From contig NZ_RKMH01000002.1 in the NCBI RefSeq assembly GCF_003797185.1, forward strand, positions 359,407 to 423,406: 64,000 nt of DNA. The letters run 5' to 3'. The translations under genes were made by a program, and so were the position numbers. Every line of letters starts with the position of its first letter. Position 1 is the first letter of the stretch. The notes beneath the pieces are model-generated. The model did no database searches. It was not told the DNA's origin and saw only the letters and a list, made by a program, of their open reading frames with translations. The DNA is from Gordonia oryzae. Lineage in GTDB: Bacteria > Actinomycetota > Actinomycetes > Mycobacteriales > Mycobacteriaceae. Below are positions 22,215 to 32,472 of the stretch, in pieces.

Positions 22215-23750
22215 TCACCCGATCCGCACCGTGCGGTCGATCCCGACGCGGTCGCGGAACCCGGGGTCGTGGCTGACCAACAGCAGCGCACCGGTCCAGT
22301 CACGCAACGCCGATACCAGTTCCTCGGTGGTGTCGATGTCGAGGTTGTTGGTCGGTTCATCAAGGATCAGGAGCTTGGGTGTCGGGTCGGTGAGCAACGC
22401 CGACGCCAACGCCACCCGCAGCCGCTCACCGCCCGACAACTCGGCGAGGGCACGGTCACCGGCGTTGCCGCGGAACAGGAATCGCGCGAGATGCGCTCGA
22501 ACCTGTTGCGCAGTGGCATCAGGGTGTGTCGCCGAGAGATTCTGGGCGACCGTTCGCGACGATTCGACGAAGGCGATGCGCTGCGGCACCAGGGCATACG
22601 GCACCAGTATGCGGTCGCCGGCGATGAGGTCGGTGATGAGAGTGGTCTTCCCGGATCCGTTGGCACCGACGAGCGCAACACGCTCCGGACCGTCGATGCG
22701 CAGCCGGTCGTCGGCGATCACCTGGGCATGGGTGGCGAGGTCGGGTTCGGGCATCGAGATCCGCGCGGTCCGGTCGTCACGGACGTCGGCGCGCGCCGCT
22801 TCCAGCCGACCCGCCGCCGCGGCGACGTCCTCGCGGTGCGAGGTGCGGTACTTGCCCGCCGATACCTGCGCCGCGTTCCGGCGTCCGTGCGCGACGATCT
22901 TCGGGACTCGTTTCTCGCGTTCGGCTTTCGCCGCCGTCCGGGCACGACGGTCCAGGGTGATCTGGGCGTCGGCGAGGTCGCGTTTCTGCGCGCGCAGGTC
23001 ACCCGCGGCGTTGGCGACGGCAGCCTCCGCGGCGGCCTGCTCGGTATCGAGAAATTCGCGGTACAGCGTGTACGGACCGCCGAAAAGTCGCACCCTGCCC
23101 CGGTACAGCTCGATCGTGGTGTCGACGCGCTCCAGCAACTCGAGGTCGTGGCTGACCAGCAGCACAGTTCCGGAGAACGCGCCGAGCGCATCGAAAAGAG
23201 CTGTCCGCGAATCGGTGTCGAGGTTGTTGGTCGGCTCGTCGAGCAGCAGGACGTCGGGGCGGCGGAGGAGCCGGGCCGCGATCGCGAGCATCGTCGACTC
23301 GCCACCGGAGAGGGTGCCGACGGTGCGGTCCAGGTCGGCGACGAGGCCCAACGCCGACAGCTGCGCGAGCGCGCGCTCCTCGACGTCCCAGTCGTCGCCG
23401 ACGGTGTCGTAGTCGTCGGGTTGGACCGATCCGCTCTCGATCCGTCGTAAGGCGTTGCGAGTCGGGGCGATTCCCAAGACGTCGGCGACGGTGTCGTCGA
23501 CGTGGGCCTGCGGATGCTGGGGCACCAGAGCGCACTCGCCGGAAACCGAGATACTGCCCGTCCTCGGCGACAGTGCGCCGAGGATGAGTTGCAGCAACGT
23601 GGTCTTGCCGACGCCGTTCGCTCCGACGAGCGAGCTGACTCCCGGCGGGACGCTCATCGAGAGATCGTCGAAGACGGTGGTGCCATCAGGCCAGGCGAAG
23701 GAGACGCCCGAGAGGGTGATCGATCCGGAGAGGTGAAGAGATAGCGCCAT
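22215..23750 (-). CDS. ABC-F family ATPase, possible ribosome-protection protein
   Basis: A 511-residue, two-domain ABC protein without membrane segments. Walker A: VGANGVGKTT and VGANGSGKTT. Signatures: LSGGESTMLAIA and LSGGERLRVALA. Walker B: LLLDEPTNNLD and LILDEPTNNLD. The roughly 90-residue inter-domain linker is Arg/Lys/Ala-rich (KAEREKRVPKIVAHGRR), the region that reaches the peptidyl-transferase centre in antibiotic-resistance ABC-Fs. It is shorter than the other ABC-F here and lacks the C-terminal coiled coil, so the two are not recent duplicates. An AAGGAG ribosome site lies just upstream, preceded by a possible leader hairpin. Antibiotic resistance is inference. Confidence 0.88.
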   Translation of the reverse strand: MALSLHLSGSITLSGVSFAWPDGTTVFDDLSMSVPPGVSSLVGANGVGKTTLLQLILGALSPRTGSISVSGECALVPQHPQAHVDDTVADVLGIAPTRNALRRIESGSVQPDDYDTVGDDWDVEERALAQLSALGLVADLDRTVGTLSGGESTMLAIAARLLRRPDVLLLDEPTNNLDTDSRTALFDALGAFSGTVLLVSHDLELLERVDTTIELYRGRVRLFGGPYTLYREFLDTEQAAAEAAVANAAGDLRAQKRDLADAQITLDRRARTAAKAEREKRVPKIVAHGRRNAAQVSAGKYRTSHREDVAAAAGRLEAARADVRDDRTARISMPEPDLATHAQVIADDRLRIDGPERVALVGANGSGKTTLITDLIAGDRILVPYALVPQRIAFVESSRTVAQNLSATHPDATAQQVRAHLARFLFRGNAGDRALAELSGGERLRVALASALLTDPTPKLLILDEPTNNLDIDTTEELVSALRDWTGALLLVSHDPGFRDRVGIDRTVRIG

Positions 23751-23760
23751 GGGAACTCCT

Positions 23761-23837
23761 TGAGGTGGTGAGGATTCCGCGGCGACGTCGCGTACGGCGT
23801 CGACTCTCGCGGTGGTTTACCGACCTCAGATGTTCAT
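23761..23837 (-). promoter_or_regulatory. Possible attenuator leader of the ABC-F gene
   Basis: In the transcript a three-codon open frame (Met-Asn-Ile-stop, 23837 to 23826) ends inside a sequence that can pair with bases directly before the AAGGAG ribosome site. The pairing is TGAGGT with ACCTCA, plus three more pairs after a one-base bulge. Short leader frames that control ribosome-protection ABC-F genes are known in other bacteria. The Shine-Dalgarno-like GAGGAG of the mini-frame is rather far from its ATG, so this is only a candidate. Confidence 0.3.
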
Positions 23838-23896
23838 GACTGGCGGATCACTCCTCGAGGTGAATCAGCTGGCTGGCGTGCACCAGGGGTGCGCGT

Positions 23897-24875
23897 TCAC
23901 GATAGCGCGCCCCCGGGCGAGTGTGTCAACCGTTTTTGTTCGCCGGATGTTCCCGGCACTGCGGTGGCCGCAGGCTCGATGGTCCGGGGCGAGGCGCCCG
24001 GGCGTCGCACGATCACCAACGACGCTGCGCCCAGGACGAGTCCGATGACGATCCCGAGATCGGGGCGTTGGCCGAGCAGACCCCACGCCAGCAGTGCCGA
24101 CACAGACCCGATGAGTGTGAACAACATCGACGTGGCCGCGGCACCGGCGGTGTTGACCAGTCTGAGGAAACAGGGTGGTGGCGATCATCGACGAGGCGAT
24201 GATCATCGTCGGCAGCACCCAGGCGGCCCGGAGTGGGTCGGTGATCGACTGGGGAGTCGCGAGAGTGATTGCGGCGGTGGGAATCAGGGCCACAACCAGC
24301 TGAACGGCATTGCCGGCGACGAGATCGACTCCACCGCAGAAGCGCTGCAGATAGATGCCGCCGAGCGCGACACCGGTCAGTGCGAGCAAGGTCAGGCTCA
24401 CGGCGATGCCCATCGTCGAAGCGTCGGCTATCACCCGGGGCAGGCACGCGGCCAGTACTGCGGCCGTGCCGACCGCGATGCCGATCCATTGCCGCGAGCC
24501 GAGGCGTTGACCGAGCACAGGCCATGCGAGTGTCGCGGTGGCCACCGGGTTCAAGGCAATGACCAGTGCGACGATGACGGCGGGCACCCCGAGTTGCAAT
24601 GCGAGATAGGCGCAGCCGAATTGGAGGAACTGGGTCAGCAATCCGACGACTGCGACGTGGCCGAGCTGCCGTCCGCGGGGGAAGGCCCGGCGGGTCACGA
24701 CGGCGATGATGCCGAGGGCTGCCGCGGATCCCGCGAATCGGATGGTCAGCAGCGCCATCGGCGACATCGCGGACACACCGAGCGCGCCGAGTGGATAGCC
24801 GAAGGCCCACAACAGGATGAATGCCGCGGCGGGTAGGGGAGGGATCTCATGTGCTCCAGCGTGCGCGGCGACCAT
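23897..24875 (-). pseudogene. EamA/DMT-family exporter, broken by a one-base frameshift
   Basis: The N-terminal two thirds (from ATG 24875) read as a ten-helix EamA permease: LLWAFGYPLGALGV, IVALVIALNPVATATLAWP, and GGIYLQRFCGG. At about 24,163-24,171 the frame must change. Removing one base from the complement of GAGGAAACAG restores TTLFLRLVNTAGAAATS, which then continues in the second frame as MLFTLIGSVSALLAWGLLG to the stop at 23897. This is either a true inactivating insertion or a sequencing error. The divergent LysR gene would be its expected regulator, as for small-metabolite exporters. Confidence 0.82.
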
Positions 24876-24891
24876 ACGCGTCGTCCAATAA

Positions 24892-24925
24892 TGATCAGTA
24901 ATCGTGATTGATCATGAATCGTGAT
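24892..24925. promoter_or_regulatory. 17-bp tandem direct repeat between EamA and LysR genes
   Basis: Two adjoining 17-bp units, TGATCAgtAATCGTGAT and TGATCAtgAATCGTGAT, differ only at two positions. They sit 17 bases from the EamA start and 18 bases before the LysR ATG, in an AT-richer patch. Position and repetition fit an operator for the LysR protein controlling both divergent genes. Confidence 0.6.
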
Positions 24926-24943
24926 CGCCGTAGGCTGGGTGGC

Positions 24944-25834
24944 ATGGCCAACACGGTTCTCGACATCACCCCGCTGCGCAGCCTCGTCGCAGTGGCCACC
25001 TGCGGTGGCTTTCACCGCGCGGCGACGGCGCTGCATCTCACCCAGTCCGCGGTCAGTCAGCATGTCCGGCGACTCGAAACCGTGACCGGACTCACGCTCG
25101 TCGAGCGTGAGGGGCGGATCACCCGGTTCACCGCGGACGGGGAAGCGATGCTCGCCGAAGCGCGCAGCATCCTTGCCGCACACGACGATGCGGTGCGGCG
25201 CTTGAACATTCGTTCGGTCACTCCGACGCTGACGGTGGCGACGACCGAGCACGGCGCGGACTGGTCACTACCGTTTCTCTCGCAAATTCTGCGGAAGCAG
25301 TGCCCCGGGCATGCGGTCACCTTTCGTCTCGACCGCAGTCGTCGGGTCATCGCGGCCATCGATAACGGCGACGTCGACGTCGCGGTGTACCACGAACCGG
25401 TCGGCCCCACGACCGAACTGCTGGGCCCCCGCGTCGCGATGCGCTGGTTCGGGGCTCCGGACCTCGTCGTCGAGCCCGGCAAGCCACTGCCGCTGGTGGT
25501 GTTCGACGAACCGTGTTCGACCCGAGGTGTGGCCCTCGACATCCTTCGGCAGGCGCGGATCGATTTTGCGATCATCGTCGAGTCGGCCGACCTCGCCGGC
25601 GTCACCGCCGCGGTGCGCGCGGGACTCGGTGTGGTGCTGTTACCCGTGGTCAGCCGACCACCCGAGGGGTTGCGTGAGGTCACATCGCTGCCGCCCTCAC
25701 CGTCGTGCGCCCTGCAGATACGGTTCGCGCCGACCGTCCCCGAGGCGGTGCAGGCAGCGACGCGTGCGGCCCTGGCCGAGACGACGTCGCAGGCAGAGGC
25801 AGGTGACCGACGGAGAGCCAACACGCTAGCGTGA
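24944..25834 (+). CDS. LysR-family transcriptional regulator
   Basis: A 296-residue LTTR with the winged HTH at residues 5-65 (DITPLRSLVAVATCGGFHRA, LTQSAVSQHVRRLE) and a type 2 periplasmic-binding-like effector domain to the C-terminus. ATG 24944 places the HTH at the usual position; an ATG twelve codons earlier lies within the repeat region. It is divergent from the EamA exporter gene, the classical arrangement for an LTTR and its target. Its stop overlaps the GTG of the next gene, so that hydrolase may be cotranscribed. The ligand is unknown. Confidence 0.9.
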   Translation: MANTVLDITPLRSLVAVATCGGFHRAATALHLTQSAVSQHVRRLETVTGLTLVEREGRITRFTADGEAMLAEARSILAAHDDAVRRLNIRSVTPTLTVATTEHGADWSLPFLSQILRKQCPGHAVTFRLDRSRRVIAAIDNGDVDVAVYHEPVGPTTELLGPRVAMRWFGAPDLVVEPGKPLPLVVFDEPCSTRGVALDILRQARIDFAIIVESADLAGVTAAVRAGLGVVLLPVVSRPPEGLREVTSLPPSPSCALQIRFAPTVPEAVQAATRAALAETTSQAEAGDRRRANTLA

Positions 25835-26847
25835 ACGTCATGTCGTACATCCGCACCAATGTTGCCAACGGGGTCGGCGAGATCGTCCTCGACCGGCCCA
25901 AGGCCCTCAACGCGCTCGACCAGTCGATGGTCGACGACATGTATGACGTGCTGTTGCGCTGGGCCGACGATGACGGCATCGACACCGTAATGCTGACCTC
26001 GGGTACCGACCGCGCCTTCTGCGCAGGCGGCGACATCCGTGCGATCCGTGACAGCGCTCTCGCCGGCGATACCGAGTCGATCACCCGCTACTTCTCCCAC
26101 GAATACCGGCTCAATCAGTTGATCGCCGAGTACCCCAAGGCGCATATCGCGCTGATCGACGGTGCCGCCATGGGCGGCGGTCTGGGCATCAGCGTGCACG
26201 GAGAGATCCGGGTGGTCACCGAGAAGGCGATGATCGCGATGCCTGAGACCGCGATCGGCTTCTTTCCCGACATCGGATCCACCTACTTCCTGCCCCGGCT
26301 GCCGCAGGGCGTCGGGATGTGGTTGGCGCTCACCGGCGCTCGGGTCCACGGTGCGCAGGCGTTGTCGGTGGGTCTGGCGACGCATTTCGTGCCGTCCGCG
26401 GAACTCGGCGGCGTTGCCGACCGAATCCGTTCCGGCGCACCACTCGGCGAGATCTTGGTGCCCTCACCGGAAAAGCACACCGACCACCCCCCGCTGCCCG
26501 TGGAGCAGATCGGTGAGTACTTCTCCGACACGAATGTCGCAGGGATCGTAGGGGGACTCCGCGGTGCGGTCGGCGACGAGTGGGCCGCGCAGATGCTCGA
26601 CCTCCTCGGCCACGCATCGCCGACAAGTCTCTGGGTCACCGCACGACTGCTCGAACTCGGCGCTACCGCGATGCTCGACGAATGCCTGGAGCGCGAACTG
26701 CACTCTGCCGAAAGGATCACCGCAACCCACGATTTCGCCGAAGGTGTGCGAGCGGTATTGGTCGACAAGGACCGAACTCCTGCCTTCGTCCCCGCCGGGA
26801 TCGACGACGTCGATCCCGCAGAGGTCTCCCGCATCGTCGGTGTGTGA
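25831..26847 (+). CDS. 3-hydroxyisobutyryl-CoA hydrolase (enoyl-CoA hydratase superfamily)
   Basis: A 338-residue crotonase-fold protein, probably the thioesterase of valine breakdown. Features: DRPKALNALDQSMV, the first oxyanion loop AFCAGGDIRAIRD, the second GAAMGGGLGISVHG, ETAIGFFPDIGSTYFLPRL (the Glu and Asp diagnostic for this hydrolase), and the extended C-terminus absent from simple hydratases. The start is GTG 25831, overlapping the LysR stop; ATG 25840 is an equally good alternative. No other valine-degradation gene is in view. Confidence 0.88.
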   Translation: MNVMSYIRTNVANGVGEIVLDRPKALNALDQSMVDDMYDVLLRWADDDGIDTVMLTSGTDRAFCAGGDIRAIRDSALAGDTESITRYFSHEYRLNQLIAEYPKAHIALIDGAAMGGGLGISVHGEIRVVTEKAMIAMPETAIGFFPDIGSTYFLPRLPQGVGMWLALTGARVHGAQALSVGLATHFVPSAELGGVADRIRSGAPLGEILVPSPEKHTDHPPLPVEQIGEYFSDTNVAGIVGGLRGAVGDEWAAQMLDLLGHASPTSLWVTARLLELGATAMLDECLERELHSAERITATHDFAEGVRAVLVDKDRTPAFVPAGIDDVDPAEVSRIVGV

Positions 26848-26933
26848 CACCTCGGATCGGTAGTTTGCCCCGGGAACTGTTGTCTTGTTCAGTATTCGGG
26901 ATATGGTGGCCTGGTTCCAGCTCTGCTGCAGGT

Positions 26934-26977
26934 GGTCTCGAGGCTCGCCGCACGCGGCTCGCACCTCGACCATCGGG
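26934..26977 (+). repeat. Dispersed palindromic repeat, copy 1 (in a gene-free gap)
   Basis: GGTCTCGAGGCTCGC, a short spacer, then GCTCGCACCTCGACCATCGG: the arms are imperfect inverted complements able to fold into a hairpin. It lies in the 342-bp gap between the HIBYL-CoA hydrolase and the HNH gene. The same unit recurs at 28,673 and, inverted, at 27,034. A further fragment (CTCGACCATCGGGCGGG) lies near 27,118. Nothing else was recognised in this gap. Confidence 0.75.
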
Positions 26978-27033
26978 GAAGGCGATGCCACCGAAGGGTG
27001 GTTGCGCTTTTCCCGCCCGACGGACGTCCCATC

Positions 27034-27080
27034 CCGGTGGTCGAGGTGCACGGCGCGCCAGCGACGAGTCTCGAGACCCC
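27034..27080 (-). repeat. Dispersed palindromic repeat, copy 2 (inverted)
   Basis: GGTGGTCGAGGTGCACGG through GACGAGTCTCGAGACCCC is the reverse orientation of the unit at 26,934, with a diverged centre. Both arms remain complementary in their outer parts. It lies between the hydrolase gene and the HNH gene. Confidence 0.7.
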
Positions 27081-27189
27081 TTGTGCCAAAAGGATTCCGG
27101 GCCCCGGGAACGATACCTCGACCATCGGGCGGGTTTCGCTATGGAGTTCTCAAAGATCAGATCCGCTCCGGCGAGGCCGGGGGCGGGAA

Positions 27190-28476
27190 TCAGGCTGCTG
27201 CGTCGTCGAGTCGCATGGTGCGTCGGTGATACGACGGTATCGGTCGGCGTTGCGGATCCACGCTGGCGGGTGGGATGAGCCAGGGGTGTCGGTCGAATCC
27301 CATGATGATGTCCCATCCGTGGTGGTGCACATCGTCGTGGCAGCTGGTGCACAGTAGGCAGCCGTTGTCGAGGGCGGTGGGACCACCATCGGCCCAGTGC
27401 TGCACGTGGTGTCCTTGGCAGCGTCCGGCGTGGGCACCGCATTTGATACATCCACGGTCACGGACCAACAACGCTTTCCGTTGTCCGGGGGTGAAGAAGC
27501 GTTTCTCTTCACCAACACTGAGCGGTACACCGTTGGGGTCGAGGATGATCTTGGTGATGGTGGTGTCGCACGACAACATTTTCGCGGTGGCTTCAGTGGT
27601 GGCACCCATGTTCTGCAGGTCCCCGCCGAGTGCCGGGTTGTCCGCCGACCACGTCCACAACAGGCCGTTGGTCGGTTTCGCTGAGAAGGTGGTGTCCGCC
27701 AAACCTTGTGCCGCGAGTTCGACGATGGTTTCGAATGCGGCGGCACAGATTTGTTCGGGTGTTCGCGGATCCGGCGACCCATCCGGCTGAGGCTTCGGCG
27801 CCGACAAGGTCTCCATCAACGTGCGTGTCTTTTCCCCGGCGACGATGTCGAGGTTCGCCGAGATTTCCAACCGGCCGTCGTCGGTGATGCGGTCGGTGTA
27901 GGAGTTGATGTTCTTGTCCTCGGCGGCCGGTAACCCACCCGGAGTCTCCGCGGCGAGCTCGTTACCCAACTGCCGTGCGTAGAGGTTGATCTCGGCGGGA
28001 GTGAATCCCGCGAAATAGTGCGACAGCAGTTTCCGCAGAAACTCACACCGTTGGACGGTGTCCAAAGGTTCGGGGCATCGGGTGTCGATGTGCGCCAACC
28101 CGCGGACGATGGCATCAGTGTGTTCCGACGAGATGGACCCGTCCGCAGCATGCGCCAACAACAGATCAATGTCGCTGGTGCCGGCCATCCGCACATACCG
28201 ACCTGCGACCGAGGGCGCGAAGCCCATGCTGATCAACAGTTCTCGTAGCCGGGTGGTTTTGTGGTCGGCGACGCCCAGTCGGTCCAGTTCGCCGGTGAGG
28301 GTGGTGGCGTGGTGATCAACCAGGTTCCGCAACAACAGGACTTGTTTCATCGCACCGAAGGCTTGGGGTCCGGTCATGCCCGGATTCCATCTCAGGTCGC
28401 TGAGCTGGGTGACGATGGCGGTGAAGACTGCTTCGGCGTCAACGGATTCGGTGTCAAGGACTGTGGATTCGATCAT
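27190..28476 (-). CDS. DUF222 / HNH endonuclease family protein (13E12 type)
   Basis: A 428-residue protein with an N-terminal DUF222 helical domain and a C-terminal HNH nuclease motif with zinc ligands: CIKCGAHAGRCQGHHVQHW, GGPTALDNGCLLCTSCHDDVH. The family is strongly expanded in mycolic-acid actinomycetes; its role is unknown, and mobile or self-spreading behaviour is suspected. ATG 28476 is preceded by GGAGGGG. Copies of the same palindromic repeat lie on both sides (26,934/27,034 and 28,673), which suggests either insertion into repeat DNA or spread with it. Confidence 0.88.
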   Translation of the reverse strand: MIESTVLDTESVDAEAVFTAIVTQLSDLRWNPGMTGPQAFGAMKQVLLLRNLVDHHATTLTGELDRLGVADHKTTRLRELLISMGFAPSVAGRYVRMAGTSDIDLLLAHAADGSISSEHTDAIVRGLAHIDTRCPEPLDTVQRCEFLRKLLSHYFAGFTPAEINLYARQLGNELAAETPGGLPAAEDKNINSYTDRITDDGRLEISANLDIVAGEKTRTLMETLSAPKPQPDGSPDPRTPEQICAAAFETIVELAAQGLADTTFSAKPTNGLLWTWSADNPALGGDLQNMGATTEATAKMLSCDTTITKIILDPNGVPLSVGEEKRFFTPGQRKALLVRDRGCIKCGAHAGRCQGHHVQHWADGGPTALDNGCLLCTSCHDDVHHHGWDIIMGFDRHPWLIPPASVDPQRRPIPSYHRRTMRLDDAAA

Positions 28477-28672
28477 GGGCCCCTCCCCGGTGGCTGATCG
28501 GTGTGATGGTTCCAGTGTACCTCGCCAGGGTGTTCGACGCAAGGGGCAGTGTGGTCAATTCTGCTTGTGGACAACGTGTTTCGGCGTCAGTTTCCTGTCG
28601 GTGGGGTGTGGTAGGGGTGCGGCTTTTGCTCGTTTCGGTTTCGATGTGGTTGGGGGGCTTGTTGTCTCGCCG

Positions 28673-28717
28673 GGTCTCGAGGCTCGCTGCACGCGGCTCG
28701 CACCTCGACCATCGGGG
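28673..28717 (+). repeat. Dispersed palindromic repeat, copy 3
   Basis: Nearly identical to the copy at 26,934 (GGTCTCGAGGCTCGC, spacer, GCTCGCACCTCGACCATCGG), here upstream of the HNH gene. It lies in a 369-bp gene-free stretch (28,477-28,845) that also has a GC-rich, direct-repeat-like part around 28,770-28,825 (GAGGTGGGTGGCGCGA type). No gene was seen there. Confidence 0.75.
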
Positions 28718-28845
28718 GCAGGGTTGCGATCGTCGGGGTGTCGATCGTGGGGGGTGTTGCGACCGTGGGAGGTGGGTGGCGCGACCGTGGCGAGGTGGGT
28801 GGCGCGATCGTCGGGAGGAGGGAGGTGTGACCACCGGGGGAGGAG

Positions 28846-29430
28846 CTACGGGGTCAGCTCGAACCAGCCGGAGAGGGTTGCGGTGTCCGAGTCCGACGGC
28901 ATCGCCGGTGCCGACGAATCTTCAAAAGGGCCCTCATCATTGGGGGAGAACGGATTTGCGGTCAACACAGTGGCTTCGGGGCAGGTGAAGTGTCCGGCGG
29001 CAAGGGGGGACGACATGGCGGTCACGGTCAGCCGGCAGGTGGCTGAGGAGCGGTAAACCCCGTCCACGGAGACTCCGACGAGAGCGGTGATCGGGCCGGT
29101 CAGCGGACCGGGAGTCGGTGTGCCGGCGACCGGGGGTGGTCCGCCGCCGGTGAGATCGCCTGCAAGGAACCCCAACTGGGCGCCGTCGGTACCCGGACCG
29201 GAAAAGGTGAAGAGCAACGAGTCCGGCGGGACCTCGGGGCTTGCGTTGCCCGACTTCGCAAAAGAGTAGCAGCGTCCGGTTCCCCCGAACGGGCTGACCG
29301 CGACAAGCACGCGGCTCCAGGTGAATCGACTATCGTAGGCGACGAGATCGATCGCACCCGTCGGTGGCGTCCGTGCGCACTCGCCCGGATCGAGCCAGAG
29401 CGACTGATGTTGCACCGACGACGCCGACAT
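28846..29430 (-). CDS. Hypothetical Pro/Gly/Ser-rich protein, possibly 5'-truncated
   Basis: Not recognised. The 194 residues are rich in Pro, Gly, Ser and Thr, with four Cys that could form disulfides (ECARTP, GRCYSF, ATCRLT, HFTCPE), and look like an exported protein. However, ATG 29430 gives no signal peptide and is preceded by an in-frame TGA only seven codons upstream. The N-terminus may have been lost or shifted to another frame. It is downstream of nothing on its strand and about 100 bases from prfC. Confidence 0.5.
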   Translation of the reverse strand: MSASSVQHQSLWLDPGECARTPPTGAIDLVAYDSRFTWSRVLVAVSPFGGTGRCYSFAKSGNASPEVPPDSLLFTFSGPGTDGAQLGFLAGDLTGGGPPPVAGTPTPGPLTGPITALVGVSVDGVYRSSATCRLTVTAMSSPLAAGHFTCPEATVLTANPFSPNDEGPFEDSSAPAMPSDSDTATLSGWFELTP

Positions 29431-29528
29431 CCTGCTGGGAGTCGTCGAGTGTCACAGCCGCAGATTCTTGCGTAACCGGCCAGCCCCCACAGTGTGCCCC
29501 ACCGACGAGAGACGGTCACCGTGACCTG

Positions 29529-31139
<1,611 letters not shown>

Positions 31140-31199
31140 CTGTTGAGGCTATCGGGCCGGTCCGCGGGGTCCCAAACCCACGAGCCCGGACCGCCCCGA

Positions 31200-32216
31200 C
31201 TACTCGAACGGCACCGGCGGCATCTTGACGACCTGGGCCGCATAGCTCAGGCCTGCTCCGAATCCGAGCAGCAGCGCGGTGTCGCCGGGCTTGGCCTTGC
31301 CGGTAGACAGCAGATCCTCCATCGCGAGCGGGATCGACGCCGCCGAGGTGTTGCCGGTGTACTCGATGTCGTTGGCGACAACGGTGCGCTCGGGCAGGTG
31401 CAAGCTCTTGGCGAGCAGCTCGTTGATCCGTGAGTTCGCCTGATGCGGAACAAAGACGTCGAGGTCCTCGGTGCCGATCTTGGCGGCCTCGAGGGCGCGC
31501 TGGGCGGCCTTGCCCATCTCGAACGCGGCCCACCGGAACACGGCGGTGCCCTGAAGTCGCACATAGGGGCGCTGAACGCGATCGCCGTCGAGGAAGGTGA
31601 CCCAATCGATGTCCTGGCGGATCGCGTCGTACTGTGAGCCGTCGCTACCCCAGACGACCGGGCCGAGCTGCTGGTCGGCGGTCGGTCCAACGACCACGGC
31701 ACCGGCGCCGTCACCGAAGATGAAGCAGTTGCCGCGGTCGGTCATGTCCAGCGTCACCGACAACTGCTCGGCGCCGATGACCAGCACGTGGGTGGCACTG
31801 CCGCCGCGCACCATGTCCGACGCCAGCGCCATCGCGTAGCCGAAACCGGCGCATCCGACGGTTACGTCGAAGGCCGGGACACCGTTGCAGCCGAGCTCGG
31901 TGGCGACCTTGGTCGCGCCGGCCGGCGTCAGTAGTAGGTGGGTGTTGGTCGCGAGGATCACCGCGTCGATGTCGGACCCCGACAGCAGCGCGTTGGCGAT
32001 CGCCGTGCGGCCGGCCGCGACCGACATCTGGGTGACGTCCTCGTCGCGCCGCGCGAATCGGCGGGTTCTGATGCCGGTGCGGGTGTAGATCCACTCGTCG
32101 GAGGAATCGATGTTCTCGCAGATCTCGTCGTTGGTCACGACGCGCTCGGGGCGGTACGCGCCGATTCCGAGCATCCCGATGTTGTTCACACCGGTCTTGT
32201 CGGCGATCACGGTCAT
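31200..32216 (-). CDS. 3-oxoacyl-ACP synthase III (FabH-like), paralogue 1
   Basis: A 338-residue thiolase-fold enzyme that condenses an acyl-CoA with malonyl-ACP to start or prime fatty acid synthesis. The catalytic triad is present: Cys in [13 protein letters not shown], His in [12 protein letters not shown], Asn in [13 protein letters not shown]. The C-terminus has the family [15 protein letters not shown] 32216 has a good ribosome site (GGAAGGAAC). Although close to housekeeping FabH in motifs, it is one of two divergent copies 5 kb apart, so one may prime a specialised lipid. It is divergent from an ABC exporter gene across 256 bases. Confidence 0.9.
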   Translation of the reverse strand: MTVIADKTGVNNIGMLGIGAYRPERVVTNDEICENIDSSDEWIYTRTGIRTRRFARRDEDVTQMSVAAGRTAIANALLSGSDIDAVILATNTHLLLTPAGATKVATELGCNGVPAFDVTVGCAGFGYAMALASDMVRGGSATHVLVIGAEQLSVTLDMTDRGNCFIFGDGAGAVVVGPTADQQLGPVVWGSDGSQYDAIRQDIDWVTFLDGDRVQRPYVRLQGTAVFRWAAFEMGKAAQRALEAAKIGTEDLDVFVPHQANSRINELLAKSLHLPERTVVANDIEYTGNTSAASIPLAMEDLLSTGKAKPGDTALLLGFGAGLSYAAQVVKMPPVPFE

Positions 32217-32472
32217 TAGTGGGTTCCTTCCGCTATGCGACTCGCCATAGACGGTCTCACATGTCGTCGCTACTGGGAAGTAGACGTGTTCGGCCGGGTC
32301 GTCGGTCGTTCGTCTCGGATGTCGCGGAATCACGGACGGTGGCTGTCCGCGATTCGGTGAATTCTCGTCGGTGGGCGGGTCAACACATGTGGCGCGTCGG
32401 AAATCGGGAAGAACCAACGACAAGACAGATGACCGCCCTGAGAATGGTCACCAGAGTCGAGAGAGGGAATCC

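Noticed and set aside
22269..23450. Plus-strand open frames opposite the ABC-F gene
   Set aside because: They mirror the ABC-F codons and have no start context or domains.
23751..23896. WhiB7-type promoter for the ABC-F gene
   Set aside because: The AT-rich block with a well-spaced -35/-10 expected for WhiB7 targets was not found in the short leader.
24130..24175. Programmed frameshift in the EamA gene
   Set aside because: There is no slippery heptamer or following pseudoknot, and EamA proteins are not known to use recoding; mutation or error is simpler.
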